Source: Burkholderiales bacterium (lineage in GTDB: Bacteria; Pseudomonadota; Gammaproteobacteria; Burkholderiales; Ga0077523). Taken from it: a DNA stretch of 64,000 bases. The position numbers and the translations under genes are program-made. The notes beneath the pieces were generated by a model, which worked only from the letters and a program-made list of their open reading frames with translations, did no database searches and was not told the origin of the DNA. The DNA is taken from NCBI GenBank assembly GCA_019747905.1, contig JAIEQG010000045.1:1-64000 (forward strand), written 5' to 3'. Within the stretch, counting starts at the first letter, position 1; every line of letters begins with the position of its first letter. Shown here piece by piece: positions 54,384 through 63,294 of this stretch.

Positions 54384-56111
54384 ATGACCCGACGGAAACT
54401 TGCGGAGAACCTGCGCAGCCAGCGCTGGTTCGCCACCCGCGACCTGCGCGGCTTCGGCCATCGCTCGCGCGCCCTGCAGCTCGGCCTCACGCACGAGGAC
54501 ACCAAGGGCAAACCGGTGGTCGCGATCATCAACACGTGGAGCGACGTGAACCATTGCCATTCGCACCTGCGCGAACGGGCCGAGGACGTGAAGCGCGGCA
54601 TCTGGCAGGCCGGCGGCGTGCCGATCGAGATGCCCGCCATCTCGCTCGCGGAAGTGTTCCAGAAGCCGACCACGATGATGTATCGCAACTTCCTCGCCAT
54701 GGAGACCGAGGAGCTGCTGCGCTCCTATCCCGTCGACGGCTGCGTCCTGATGGGCGGCTGCGACAAGACCACGCCGGGCTTGCTGATGGGAGCCATCAGC
54801 ATGAACCTGCCCGCGATGTTCGTCCCCGCCGGCGCGATGTTGCGCGGCAACTGGCAGGGCCGCACTCTCGGTTCCGGGTCCGACGTCTGGAAGTACTGGG
54901 ACGAGTTGCGCGTAGGCAACATCACCGAGCGCGACTGGAGCGAGATCGAGGAGGGCATCTCGCGCTCGCCCGGCACCTGCATGACCATGGGCACGGCGTC
55001 GACCATGACGAGCCTCGCCGAAGTGCTCGGCTTCAGCCTGCCGAACGCCTCGTCGATTCCCGCGCCCGATTCGAACCACCGCCGCATGGCGGCCTACACC
55101 GGCCAGCGCATCGTCGAGATGGTGTGGGAAGATCTCAAGCCGCGCGACCTGCTGACCGCGCAGTCCTTCGACAACGCCATCCAGGTGCTGATGGCACTGG
55201 GCGGTTCCACCAACGGCCTGATCCACGTGATCGCCATGGCCGGACGCGCGGGTTTGCGCATTCCGCTCGAACGCTTCGAGGAACTGGGACGCAGGACGCC
55301 CTATCTCGTCAACATGCGCCCGGCGGGCAAGTACCTCATGGAGGACTTCTACTATGCCGGCGGCCTGGTGGGGCTGCTGGAAGGCATGCGCGGGCTGCTG
55401 CACATGGACGCGATGACATGCACCGGCAAGACCCTCGGCGAGAATGTCGCGGGTTCGAAGATTCACCAGCCCGACGTCATCCGCACCCCGGCGAATCCGA
55501 TCCAACCCGAAGGCGGGCTGGTGGTGCTGCGCGGCAACCTCGCGCCGGACGGTGCCGTGATCAAGGCCAACGCCGCCGAACCGCGGCTGTTGCAGCACGC
55601 CGGTCGCGCCATCGTGTTCGACGACTACAACGACATGGCAGCGCGCATCGACGATCCGAACCTCGATGTGGACGCCGATTCGGTGTTGATCCTGCGCAAC
55701 GCCGGCCCGCTCGGCGGCCCCGGCATGCCGGAGTGGGGCATGCTGCCGATCCCGAAGAAGCTGCTGAAGCAGGGTGTGCGCGATCTGGTGCGCATCTCCG
55801 ATGCACGCATGAGCGGCACGAGCTATGGCACCTGCGTGCTGCACGTGGCGCCCGAATCCTTCGTCGGCGGTCCGCTGGCGCTGGTGCGTTCCGGCGACAT
55901 CGTCAAGCTCGATGTACCGGCGCGCCGTCTCGACCTCGACGTGAGCGACGCCGAGCTCGCGCGCCGCAAGGCCGCATGGGTCGCGCCGGCACCGCGCTTC
56001 GCGCGCGGCTACGGGGCGTTGTTCTCGCAGAGCGTCACGCAGGCGAACGAAGGGTGCGACTTCCGATTCCTCGAGGGCACAGCGCCGATCGCCGAACCGG
56101 AGATCCACTGA
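54384..56111 (+). CDS. IlvD/Edd family dehydratase (sugar-acid type)
   Basis: The 575-residue [2Fe-2S] dehydratase starts MTRRKLAENLRSQRWFATRDLRGFGHRSR, as in L-arabinonate/pentonate dehydratases rather than IlvD. Cluster cysteines are in WSDVNHCHSHLRER (about 58), MGGCDKTTPG (about 127) and GTCMTMGTAST (about 199). The C-terminal motif DARMSGTSYGTCVLHVAPES supplies the catalytic serine. The product is a 2-oxo acid. The substrate (pentonate, hexonate or dihydroxyvalerate) is not fixed. It has its own terminator upstream and a good AGGAGGAGA before the ATG. Confidence 0.88.
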   Translation: MTRRKLAENLRSQRWFATRDLRGFGHRSRALQLGLTHEDTKGKPVVAIINTWSDVNHCHSHLRERAEDVKRGIWQAGGVPIEMPAISLAEVFQKPTTMMYRNFLAMETEELLRSYPVDGCVLMGGCDKTTPGLLMGAISMNLPAMFVPAGAMLRGNWQGRTLGSGSDVWKYWDELRVGNITERDWSEIEEGISRSPGTCMTMGTASTMTSLAEVLGFSLPNASSIPAPDSNHRRMAAYTGQRIVEMVWEDLKPRDLLTAQSFDNAIQVLMALGGSTNGLIHVIAMAGRAGLRIPLERFEELGRRTPYLVNMRPAGKYLMEDFYYAGGLVGLLEGMRGLLHMDAMTCTGKTLGENVAGSKIHQPDVIRTPANPIQPEGGLVVLRGNLAPDGAVIKANAAEPRLLQHAGRAIVFDDYNDMAARIDDPNLDVDADSVLILRNAGPLGGPGMPEWGMLPIPKKLLKQGVRDLVRISDARMSGTSYGTCVLHVAPESFVGGPLALVRSGDIVKLDVPARRLDLDVSDAELARRKAAWVAPAPRFARGYGALFSQSVTQANEGCDFRFLEGTAPIAEPEIH

Positions 56112-56254
56112 GAACCCCATCCCAGTGGGCCTGCAGCCCTCCTTCATGGGCAAGCCCACCGAGGGCGGCGCTGCGCGGGCCGTGATGTCCGCGGCCGTGA
56201 CTGGGCAGTGCCCTGTGCCGCCGGGGTACAAGGGCCCTCGGGGCCTCTTGGGCG
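56112..56254. other. spacer after the dehydratase
   Basis: It contains GGCCGTGA as a direct repeat, GGGCA-GT-GCCC as a small hairpin and a CCCAGT/ACTGGG pairing. No gene or promoter was recognised. Confidence 0.5.
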
Positions 56255-56698
56255 GTGCGTGAGCCGACCGTGACGCGGCTCCTCAAGTTCGCACACATCG
56301 TCGCCACGATCGGACTGGTCGGCTCCCTGGGCCTCTTCGCAGCGCTTGCGATGTGGCTGCAGCGGGTCCCGGCCGTGGACGCACCCTCGGTGCTTCAGGC
56401 GATGTCGTGGTGCTTCACTCGGGTCACACTGCCCTCGGTTGCGTTGCTGTGGATCACCGGGCTGCTGGCGCTGGCCGTGCGGCCGGCGCTGCTCGACAGC
56501 GGCTGGGTCTGGGCGAAGATGATCCTCGGCATGGCGCTCGCCGGGCTCGTTTTCATCGGCATCTGGGGCGCCCTGGAACGATTTCCGGAGGGATCCCTGG
56601 TCACCTGGCTAGGTGTCGGTGGCGCCGTCGGCCTGGCCGGCGCTGCGTTCGGCGTATGGCGGCCCCGTCTGTGGGGACGCAACAACTCTGGGTCCTGA
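56255..56698 (+). CDS. four-helix membrane protein of unknown function
   Basis: The 147-residue protein consists almost only of four hydrophobic helices: FAHIVATIGLVGSLGLFAAL, VTLPSVALLWITGLLALAV, MILGMALAGLVFIGIWGAL and LGVGGAVGLAGAAFGVW. This resembles DUF2269-type membrane proteins. The start is GTG at 56255; GTG 56270 is an alternative. A Trp/Arg-rich tail ends it. It converges on the cupin gene 6 bases away. No functional motif is visible. Confidence 0.7.
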   Translation: MREPTVTRLLKFAHIVATIGLVGSLGLFAALAMWLQRVPAVDAPSVLQAMSWCFTRVTLPSVALLWITGLLALAVRPALLDSGWVWAKMILGMALAGLVFIGIWGALERFPEGSLVTWLGVGGAVGLAGAAFGVWRPRLWGRNNSGS

Positions 56699-56704
56699 AG
56701 CTGG

Positions 56705-57172
56705 TCAGGCCTTGGGTTCCCGGTGGATGTCATCCACCCAATGCACCGTCTCCGGCCGCTCCACGACCGGAATGTCGAGGTTGACCACCACCGGTTCCTG
56801 CCCGCTGCGGCACAGGACGCAGGACAGCGGCTCGGTGTCGGAAGCATTGATCTCCTGGTGCGGCACGAACGGCGGCACGTAGATGAAATCGCCGGGGCCG
56901 GCCTCGGCCGTGAACTCGAGCGCGTCGCCCCAGCGCATGCGAGCCTTGCCGCTCACGACGTAGATCACGCTTTCCACGGGGCCGTGGTGGTGGGCGCCGG
57001 TCTTCGCCTTGGCGTGGATGACGACCGTGCCCGCCCACAATTTCTCGGCGCCGCAACGGGCGTGGGTGATCGCGGCTGCGCGATTCATGCCCTGTGTCTG
57101 CGCGGTATTCGTGTCGAGTTCGGTGCTCTTCACCACCCGCACGCCATGGAACTTCCAGTCGGCATCGCTCAC
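56705..57172 (-). CDS. cupin-domain protein
   Basis: The 155-residue single-cupin protein has motif 1 HHHGPVESVIYVVSGKARMRWG (about 70-91) and motif 2 PGDFIYVPPFVPHQEIN (about 100-116), so the His/Glu metal ligands are all present. The role could be metal-dependent isomerase, dioxygenase or ligand sensor. The start is GTG at 57172 with GAGGAAGAC before it. It follows the small membrane protein gene by 21 bases on the same strand. Confidence 0.85.
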   Translation of the reverse strand: MSDADWKFHGVRVVKSTELDTNTAQTQGMNRAAAITHARCGAEKLWAGTVVIHAKAKTGAHHHGPVESVIYVVSGKARMRWGDALEFTAEAGPGDFIYVPPFVPHQEINASDTEPLSCVLCRSGQEPVVVNLDIPVVERPETVHWVDDIHREPKA

Positions 57173-57193
57173 GTCTTCCTCACTCCCGAACCG

Positions 57194-57484
57194 TCAACTG
57201 AACAGGAACAACACCAGCAGCAGAATGGTCGGCACCCACATGTTGATCAGGGACAGATAGAGCAGGCGGCGCGGTCCGGTCTCGCCGAACACCAGTTTCG
57301 AGACTGCCGTCGCACCCGAGATCACCATCACCAGGCCGCCGACCGCATAGAACCCGGCAAACGCGTGCAGCCCGAGATCGCGCTCGTTCTCCGGCACCCA
57401 TGCGAGCTGCCACACGGTGAATGCGACGAGGAGCAGGTTGAGCGCCACCGGCACCGCGTAGAGCACAAGGAATCGCCACTTCAT
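57194..57484 (-). CDS. small three-helix membrane protein
   Basis: The 96-residue protein has three hydrophobic segments: FLVLYAVPVALNLLLVAFTV, FAGFYAVGGLVMVISGATAV and LINMWVPTILLLVLFLF. No family was recognised. Its ATG overlaps the stop of the preceding dehydrogenase gene by four bases. It may anchor or pass electrons from that enzyme to the membrane; this is inferred from linkage only. Confidence 0.75.
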   Translation of the reverse strand: MKWRFLVLYAVPVALNLLLVAFTVWQLAWVPENERDLGLHAFAGFYAVGGLVMVISGATAVSKLVFGETGPRRLLYLSLINMWVPTILLLVLFLFS

Positions 57485-60408
57485 CGTGGTACACCACCTT
57501 CCGTCATCAATGCCCGCTCCAGGACTCTCGCGACGTGGACCGCGGTTCTCCCCGCACCGTCCGCGATCTGATGCCGGCAGCTCGTGCCGTCGGCCACGAT
57601 CACCGCATCGGCCGACGCATTGCGCACCGCCGGGAGCAGCGCGGTTTCACCCATCTTCATCGACAGGTCGAAATGCTCCGCCTCGTAGCCGAAGGCCCCG
57701 GCCATGCCGCAGCAGCTCGACGTCACCGTCTCGACCACGAGGTCCGGCACCAGGCGCAGCGCCTGTTCGACCGCGCCGACGGCGTCGAACGCCTTCTGAT
57801 GACAATGCCCATGCAACAGTGCACGGCCGTTCGCGAGCGGTTGCAGCGGCGGGGCAAAGCGTCCGGCAGCGTGTTCCCTCACGATGAATTCCTCGAGCGA
57901 GACTGCCGCCAGTACGAGCCGCGCGGTCTCGCCCGCAGGCAGCATGGCCACATACTCGTCTTCGAAGGTGGACAGGCATGAAGGCTCGAGTCCGACGATG
58001 GCGAGACCGCGATCCAGCGCCGGAGTCAGGGCCTCCAGCACACGGCGAGCCTCGATGCGTGCTGCGTCGACCATGCCCGCCGCCAGGAACGTGCGGCCGC
58101 AGCACAACGGGCGGCCACCGTCTGCCGGCTTGGCCACTTCCACCGCATAGCCTGCCGCATTCAAGACCCGCAATGCGGCGCGCAGATTGTCCGGCTCGAA
58201 CCAGCGGTTGAAGGTGTCGGCGAACAGGACGACCGTCTTCGCGGAGCCCTTGGTCGCTCCGCCCTCGCGATCGCGAAAGGCGTCACGGCGCCAGCGCGGC
58301 AGCGAGCGGCGCGCCGACAAGCCGAGCCATCTCTCCGTGAGGCGCGCCACCCCCGGGACACCGCTGCCAAGGTTGGCGAGCGGTGCGACCTTCGCCACCC
58401 AGGGTGCGTAGCGCGGCAGATACGCCACGAGCTTGTCGCGCAACGATCGCGGCTGGGTACGGTGCCGTTGATGCCGCATCTCGATCTTGAGGCGCGCCAT
58501 GTCCACGCCGGTGGGACATTCGCGCTTGCAGCCCTTGCAGCCGACGCAAAGGTCCATCGCTTCGTCCACGGCGGCAGCATCGGCAATACCGCCGAGCTGG
58601 CCCGACAACGCGAGCCGCAGCGTATTGGCACGGCCGCGCGTCGAATGGATCTCGTCACGGGTGACGCGGTACGACGGGCACATGGTGCCGGCGTCGAACT
58701 TGCGACAATGCCCGTTGTTGTTGCACATCTCGACCGCCGAGGCGAGCCCGCCCCAGGCCGACCAGTCCAACGCCGTGTCGATCTTCGCGGTTGCGTACCC
58801 CGGCTTGAAGCGAAACAGGGTCCGATCGTCCATGCGGGTGGCACGCACGATCTTGCCGGGGTTGAACAGGTTGTGCGGATCGAGCAGATCCTTGATCTCG
58901 CCGAGGGCGAGGGTGAGGCGTTCGCCCAGGATCGGTTCGATCCACTCCGAGCGGACCAGGCCGTCGCCGTGTTCGCCGGAGAATGCGCCCTTGAACTGCC
59001 GGACCAAAGCGCAGGCCTCTTCTGCCATGGCGCGCATCTTCTCGGCACCGTCGCGCCGCATGTCGAGCACCGGCCGGACGTGCAAGGTTCCGACGGAGGC
59101 GTGCGCGTACCAGGTGCCGCGCGTGCCGTGGCGGGCGAACACTTCGTCGAGCCGCTGCGTGTATTCCGCGAGATGCTCCAGCGGCACCGCGCAGTCTTCG
59201 ATGAAGGAGACCGGCTTGCCGTCACCTTTCATCGACATCATGATGTTGAGGCCGGCCTTGCGGACCTCCCAGATGTCGCGCTGCGCACGTGCGTCCGTCA
59301 CTTCGACCACGCTGCCGGGCAAGCCCAGGTCGGCCAGCAACGCCACCAGACGTCGTAGCTTCGCGAGCTGGGCGGCACGATCCTCGCCCGCGAACTCGAC
59401 CAGCAGGATCGCATCCGGTGCGCCGAGGAAATAGCGCTCCACCACGGGCCGGAAGGCCGCCTGGTCGCGAGCCAGCCCGATCATGGTGCGATCCACCAGC
59501 TCGACCGCATCGGGATCGAGCTTCACGATCTCCTGCGTCAGCTCCATCGCGCGATGGAACGTCGGGAAGTGGGCCACGCCCAGCACCTTGTGCGCAGGCA
59601 GCGGGGCGAGCTTCAGTTCGAGCCGCCGCGACCAGGCTAGGGTGCCTTCGGAACCCACCAGCAGATGCGCGAGATTGTGCGGCACATGGGGCTGCACCAT
59701 GTCGAGGTTGTAGCCCTGCACGCGCCGCAGCACCTTGGGCCAGCGTGCCTCGATCTCGGCTGCCTCGCGGCGCGCGATCGCGTGGATGCGCTCCACCAGA
59801 TCGCGATAGTGCGCGGGGCCGCCGTCCACTTCGTCGGCAGGCCCGAACACGCATTCGCTGCCGTCGGCCAGCAAGGCGTCGATGGCCAGCACGTTGTGCA
59901 CCATGTTGCCGTAACGGATCGAACGTGCACCGCAGGAATTGTTGCCAGCCATGCCGCCAAGGGTCGCCTGCGCCGCCGTGGAAACGTCCACCGGAAACCA
60001 CAGGCCGTCGGCCTTCAACCGCGCGTTGAGGCGATCCAGCACCAGGCCGGGTTCGACCCAGGCGGTACGTGCGTTTGCATCCACTTCGAGCACGCGATCG
60101 AGGTGCTTGGAGGTGTCGATCACCAGCGCCGCGCCGACGGTCTGCCCGCATTGCGAAGTCCCGGCGCCGCGCGGCAGGATCGGCACGCCCTGTTCGCGCG
60201 CGATGCCCAGTGCCACGGCGACATCCTGCTGCGTTCTGGGCACCACGACACCCACCGGCTCGATCTGGTAGATCGACGCATCGGTGGAATAGCGGCCGCG
60301 ACTTGCGGCATCGAACAGCACTTCGCCTTCGATCTCGCGCCGCAACCGCCCCGCCAGCGCGCTGTCGCCGGGACGCAGAGGTCGGTGCAGTGTGACCGGG
60401 GCGTTCAT
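57481..60408 (-). CDS. FAD and Fe-S 2-hydroxyacid dehydrogenase (YdiJ-like fusion)
   Basis: This 975-residue protein fuses a GlcD-like FAD domain (about 1-530; PRGAGTSQCGQTVGAALVID and NSCGARSIRYGNMVHNVLAI), a ferredoxin-type domain (CVGCKGCKRECPTGVDMARL, about 630, a four-Cys 4Fe-4S signature) and a CCG-type heterodisulfide-reductase-like domain (PLCCGRTFLAAG and SCCGMAGAFGYE). E. coli YdiJ, a D-2-hydroxyglutarate dehydrogenase, has this plan. Substrate could be 2-hydroxyglutarate, lactate or glycolate. It shares a four-base overlap with a small membrane protein. Confidence 0.92.
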   Translation of the reverse strand: MNAPVTLHRPLRPGDSALAGRLRREIEGEVLFDAASRGRYSTDASIYQIEPVGVVVPRTQQDVAVALGIAREQGVPILPRGAGTSQCGQTVGAALVIDTSKHLDRVLEVDANARTAWVEPGLVLDRLNARLKADGLWFPVDVSTAAQATLGGMAGNNSCGARSIRYGNMVHNVLAIDALLADGSECVFGPADEVDGGPAHYRDLVERIHAIARREAAEIEARWPKVLRRVQGYNLDMVQPHVPHNLAHLLVGSEGTLAWSRRLELKLAPLPAHKVLGVAHFPTFHRAMELTQEIVKLDPDAVELVDRTMIGLARDQAAFRPVVERYFLGAPDAILLVEFAGEDRAAQLAKLRRLVALLADLGLPGSVVEVTDARAQRDIWEVRKAGLNIMMSMKGDGKPVSFIEDCAVPLEHLAEYTQRLDEVFARHGTRGTWYAHASVGTLHVRPVLDMRRDGAEKMRAMAEEACALVRQFKGAFSGEHGDGLVRSEWIEPILGERLTLALGEIKDLLDPHNLFNPGKIVRATRMDDRTLFRFKPGYATAKIDTALDWSAWGGLASAVEMCNNNGHCRKFDAGTMCPSYRVTRDEIHSTRGRANTLRLALSGQLGGIADAAAVDEAMDLCVGCKGCKRECPTGVDMARLKIEMRHQRHRTQPRSLRDKLVAYLPRYAPWVAKVAPLANLGSGVPGVARLTERWLGLSARRSLPRWRRDAFRDREGGATKGSAKTVVLFADTFNRWFEPDNLRAALRVLNAAGYAVEVAKPADGGRPLCCGRTFLAAGMVDAARIEARRVLEALTPALDRGLAIVGLEPSCLSTFEDEYVAMLPAGETARLVLAAVSLEEFIVREHAAGRFAPPLQPLANGRALLHGHCHQKAFDAVGAVEQALRLVPDLVVETVTSSCCGMAGAFGYEAEHFDLSMKMGETALLPAVRNASADAVIVADGTSCRHQIADGAGRTAVHVARVLERALMTEGGVPR

Positions 60409-60500
60409 GCGCGAGATGATACTCGTTGGTCTACTCGAACAGCCCTCGGCGGGCCTGCCATCGACCGGTGGCCGCGAGGTCTGTCGGGGGGCGCGTCATC

Positions 60501-60866
60501 TCACTCGGCGACGACGATCGCGGCGTTCTCGACCTCGACCGGCAATGCCTCGAGACTGCGCCCCTGGCATGGACCGTCTTCGCAGAAGCCGTCTTCATAC
60601 CGGAACACCGCGCCGTGGGTGGAGCAGACGATCCATTCGTGGTCGAAGCTCACGAAACGATCGGGCATGTCGTTCAGCGGAATGTAGTTGTGCGGGCAGC
60701 GATTGACATATCCCCAGGCGCGGTCACCGCGCCGGACGACGAGTACGCGCACGCCGCTCACCGAATTGCCGAACACGAACTCGCGACCTTCGCCGTCCGG
60801 AATCGCTTCGAGCCTGCACAGCACCGTCCCGGCGCCGGGCGCCGCCGGATGATCGTGCCACGCCAT
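60501..60866 (-). CDS. Rieske [2Fe-2S] domain protein
   Basis: The 121-residue protein is a stand-alone Rieske fold: CPHNYIPLND (C-x-H) and CSTHGAVFRYEDG (C-x-x-H) bind the cluster. FVFGNSVSGVRVLVV precedes it. The ATG at 60866 overlaps the TGA of the 67-residue gene (ATGA). It may carry electrons or act as a redox sensor for the carbon-uptake genes. It has no signal peptide and is therefore cytoplasmic. Confidence 0.85.
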   Translation of the reverse strand: MAWHDHPAAPGAGTVLCRLEAIPDGEGREFVFGNSVSGVRVLVVRRGDRAWGYVNRCPHNYIPLNDMPDRFVSFDHEWIVCSTHGAVFRYEDGFCEDGPCQGRSLEALPVEVENAAIVVAE

Positions 60867-61069
60867 CAGGAGGGTTTCCCGCCGCAGCTGCGCGGTTGTG
60901 CGTAGACCACTCCGTAGGGCGGCGCGCGATCGGCGAAGAAACGCCCGACGAGGATGCTCTCGCACACCGCGTTCACGCCCGGCGGATTGTCGGTCGCATC
61001 GAAGCGCACGCTCGGATACTCGAAGCGCAGCTTGCGCTGCCACTCGGCCAGCGTATCGAAGGTGGCCAT
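60866..61069 (-). CDS. 67-residue protein between sbtB and the Rieske gene
   Basis: This short protein starts MATFDTLAEWQRKLRFEYPSV and ends in GVVYAQPRSCGGKPS, with a cysteine near each end. No family was recognised and there is no membrane segment. It is a real gene because it is joined to sbtB and to the Rieske gene by four-base ATGA overlaps, and codon use matches its neighbours. It may be a partner in SbtB regulation. Confidence 0.7.
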   Translation of the reverse strand: MATFDTLAEWQRKLRFEYPSVRFDATDNPPGVNAVCESILVGRFFADRAPPYGVVYAQPRSCGGKPS

Positions 61070-61380
61070 CAGAACTTCTCCGGGCGCAGCACGCCGATGT
61101 CGGCGAAGAACAGGGTGGTCGCGTAGTGGCTGGAGTAAGTGTCGCGCACGTGCGCGGCGATCGCGTCCGCGACCGCGGCGTCGCAGATCACTTCCAGGCG
61201 GATATTGCGGTCCGCCTGCCAATCGGCGTCGCGCGGGCCGTGCCGACCACCGCCGCGTACGTCGGCGATGGTATATCCCTGTGCGCCCAGCTTCAGGACA
61301 TCCTTCACCAGCGTGGACTCGAGCGCCGCTTCGGTGATGATGACGAGGAGTTTGCGGACATGGGTCTGCATGGCGATCAT
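61069..61380 (-). CDS. sbtB: PII-like regulator SbtB
   Basis: The 103-residue ferredoxin-like PII-type protein has LLVIITEAALESTLVKDVLKLGAQGYTIADVRGGG, with T-loop GRHGPRDADWQADRN. It ends before any CGPxGC extension, which cyanobacterial SbtB carries. It gates SbtA by binding adenine nucleotides in the known system. The ATG at 61380 overlaps the sbtA stop, and its own stop overlaps the next ATG. Confidence 0.88.
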   Translation of the reverse strand: MIAMQTHVRKLLVIITEAALESTLVKDVLKLGAQGYTIADVRGGGRHGPRDADWQADRNIRLEVICDAAVADAIAAHVRDTYSSHYATTLFFADIGVLRPEKF

Positions 61381-62318
61381 CCCAGGGGGCCGAACAGCAT
61401 CTGCGCCATTCGATGGTAGAGCGGAATACCGAACAGCACGTTGAAGGGGAAGGTGACTCCGAGAGCCGCCGCGATGGACAGCGAAGGATTCGCCTCCGGC
61501 ACGGCGATCCGCATCGCAGCCGGCGCGGCGATGTAGGACGCGCTCGCGGCCAGGGTGGCGAGCAGCATCGCACCGCCCGGCGACAGCCCGATCAGACGCC
61601 CCGCGCCCAGGCCGATCACCGCGAACACGCAGGGCACGACGATGCCGAACGCGGCGAGAAACGGTCCGCTGGCGCGCAGATCGCGCAGGCGGCTCGCCGC
61701 CACCAGGCCCATCTCCAGCATGAACAGCGCCAGCACGCCCTTGAACAGGTCGAAGAACAGTTTCGATTGCGGCGCCAGCGCCTCGGGGCCGGCGATCCAG
61801 CCGATCAGCAAGCCGCCCGTCAGCAGCACGACACTCCGGCCGAGGAACACCTCATGGGCCAGCGCTCCCCAGCGCAGTGCGGCGCCCTGTCCGACGCGGG
61901 CCAGCAGGATGCCGACCACGATGCCGGGGACTTCGAGCAGCACCACGAAGAGCGGCAGGTATTGTTCGTGCGCAATGGCACGATCCGCGAGGAAATTGAG
62001 TGCCACGGCGAAGGTCACCATGCTGACCGATCCGTAGTGCGCCGCGATCGATGCGGCATCGGCGCGCTTCAGCCGGCCGAGATAGCGCAACACCGGAAAT
62101 GCAAGCAGCGGCAACACGCATCCCAGTGCGATCACGCCCGCCATCTGTGGCAGCAGCGGAACCAGCGGCCGCGTGGCGAGTTCCACTCCCCCCTTCAACC
62201 CGATGGCGAGCAGCAGGTAGATGGACAGTCCTTCGTACAGCGCTTCGGGCAGCCGCAGGTCGCTCTTCAGGAGGCGCGCCAGCACGCCGAGGAGAAAGAA
62301 CAGGACGATGGGGTCCAT
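61377..62318 (-). CDS. sbtA: sodium-dependent bicarbonate transporter SbtA
   Basis: This 313-residue membrane protein has about ten helices and matches SbtA: MDPIVLFFLLGVLARLLKSDLRLPEALYEG, ... LLLAIGLKGGVEL, AAHYGSVSMVTFAVALNFL (Na/HCO3 binding region) and GLSPGGAMLLATLAASASYIAAPAAMRIAVPEANPSL. It imports bicarbonate in cyanobacteria, and many bacteria carry relatives. The ATG at 62318 is preferred over a GTG upstream because it begins the first helix. It is followed at once by sbtB. Confidence 0.9.
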   Translation of the reverse strand: MDPIVLFFLLGVLARLLKSDLRLPEALYEGLSIYLLLAIGLKGGVELATRPLVPLLPQMAGVIALGCVLPLLAFPVLRYLGRLKRADAASIAAHYGSVSMVTFAVALNFLADRAIAHEQYLPLFVVLLEVPGIVVGILLARVGQGAALRWGALAHEVFLGRSVVLLTGGLLIGWIAGPEALAPQSKLFFDLFKGVLALFMLEMGLVAASRLRDLRASGPFLAAFGIVVPCVFAVIGLGAGRLIGLSPGGAMLLATLAASASYIAAPAAMRIAVPEANPSLSIAAALGVTFPFNVLFGIPLYHRMAQMLFGPLG

Positions 62319-62325
62319 GATTCCG

Positions 62326-63294
62326 TCAGGGTGCGCCGCCGCCGGCACCTGCGGCGGCGCGGGTCAGACGATCGCGCACGGCGGCCCACGCAGGATCGTC
62401 CGGCGGCATTTCGACGACGATCCGCTCGAAGCCACCGGCATCGAGGACTCGCAGGCGCGCGTACAGATCATGCGCGTAACCGGTCGCATCGATCGGCGCC
62501 TCGATCCATGTCGCGCACGCGTTCTCGGGTGCCGGTCGGCGCGCCAGGATCACGATCCGCCGCGACGAGATGGCAAGGGCGTCGACATCACGAGCGGCGA
62601 GCAGCGTGAGCGGCGTCGACGGTGCATAGTGCGCGGCGAGCGCGCCCGAGACCCGCGGTGATTCGTCGGTCGGTCGCGCCAACGGCTGGCCCAGCACGGC
62701 TTCGAGTTCTGCTGCGCCGATCATGCCCGGGCGCAGCAGCGCCGGCCGCTCTCCCGAGACGTCGACGATGGTGGATTCGATGCCCACTTCGGCCTGCCCG
62801 CCGTCAAGCACCAGGTCGACGCGTTCGCCGAGTTCCGCGCGCACGTGGTCGGACGTGGTGGGCGAGATGCGACCGAAGCGGTTCGCCGACGGTGCCGCGA
62901 TGCCGCGGCCGAACGCGCGCAGCAGCGCCTGGGCCACGGGATGGGACGGCACGCGCACGCCCACGGTGTCCTGCCCGCCGGTCAGGGTGTCGCTGACGCC
63001 GGCCGCCCGCGCGACGATCAGGGTGAGCGGTCCCGGCCAGAATGCGTGGGCCAGCTGGCGCGCCGTTTCCGGCACGGTGCGCGCCCACGCGCCAAGATCG
63101 ACCGCATCGGCCACGTGCACGATCACCGGATGATCGGCAGGACGGCCTTTCGCTTCGAAGATGCGTCGCACTGCCTCGGGATTGGCGGCGTCGGCACCGA
63201 GGCCGTAGACGGTTTCGGTGGGAAAAGCGACCAGTCCGCCGCTATCCAGGATCGCCGCGGCGCGGGCGATCGCGTCGGTCGCCACCGTTCTCAC
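62326..63294 (-). CDS. L-threonylcarbamoyladenylate synthase (Sua5 type)
   Basis: The 322-residue protein makes threonylcarbamoyl-AMP for tRNA t6A. The YrdC domain has [33 protein letters not shown], and [21 protein letters not shown]; a C-terminal Sua5 domain (about 225-322) follows. Start is GTG at 63294, overlapping the purC stop (GTGA). It precedes sbtA by seven bases. Confidence 0.93.
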   Translation of the reverse strand: MRTVATDAIARAAAILDSGGLVAFPTETVYGLGADAANPEAVRRIFEAKGRPADHPVIVHVADAVDLGAWARTVPETARQLAHAFWPGPLTLIVARAAGVSDTLTGGQDTVGVRVPSHPVAQALLRAFGRGIAAPSANRFGRISPTTSDHVRAELGERVDLVLDGGQAEVGIESTIVDVSGERPALLRPGMIGAAELEAVLGQPLARPTDESPRVSGALAAHYAPSTPLTLLAARDVDALAISSRRIVILARRPAPENACATWIEAPIDATGYAHDLYARLRVLDAGGFERIVVEMPPDDPAWAAVRDRLTRAAAGAGGGAP

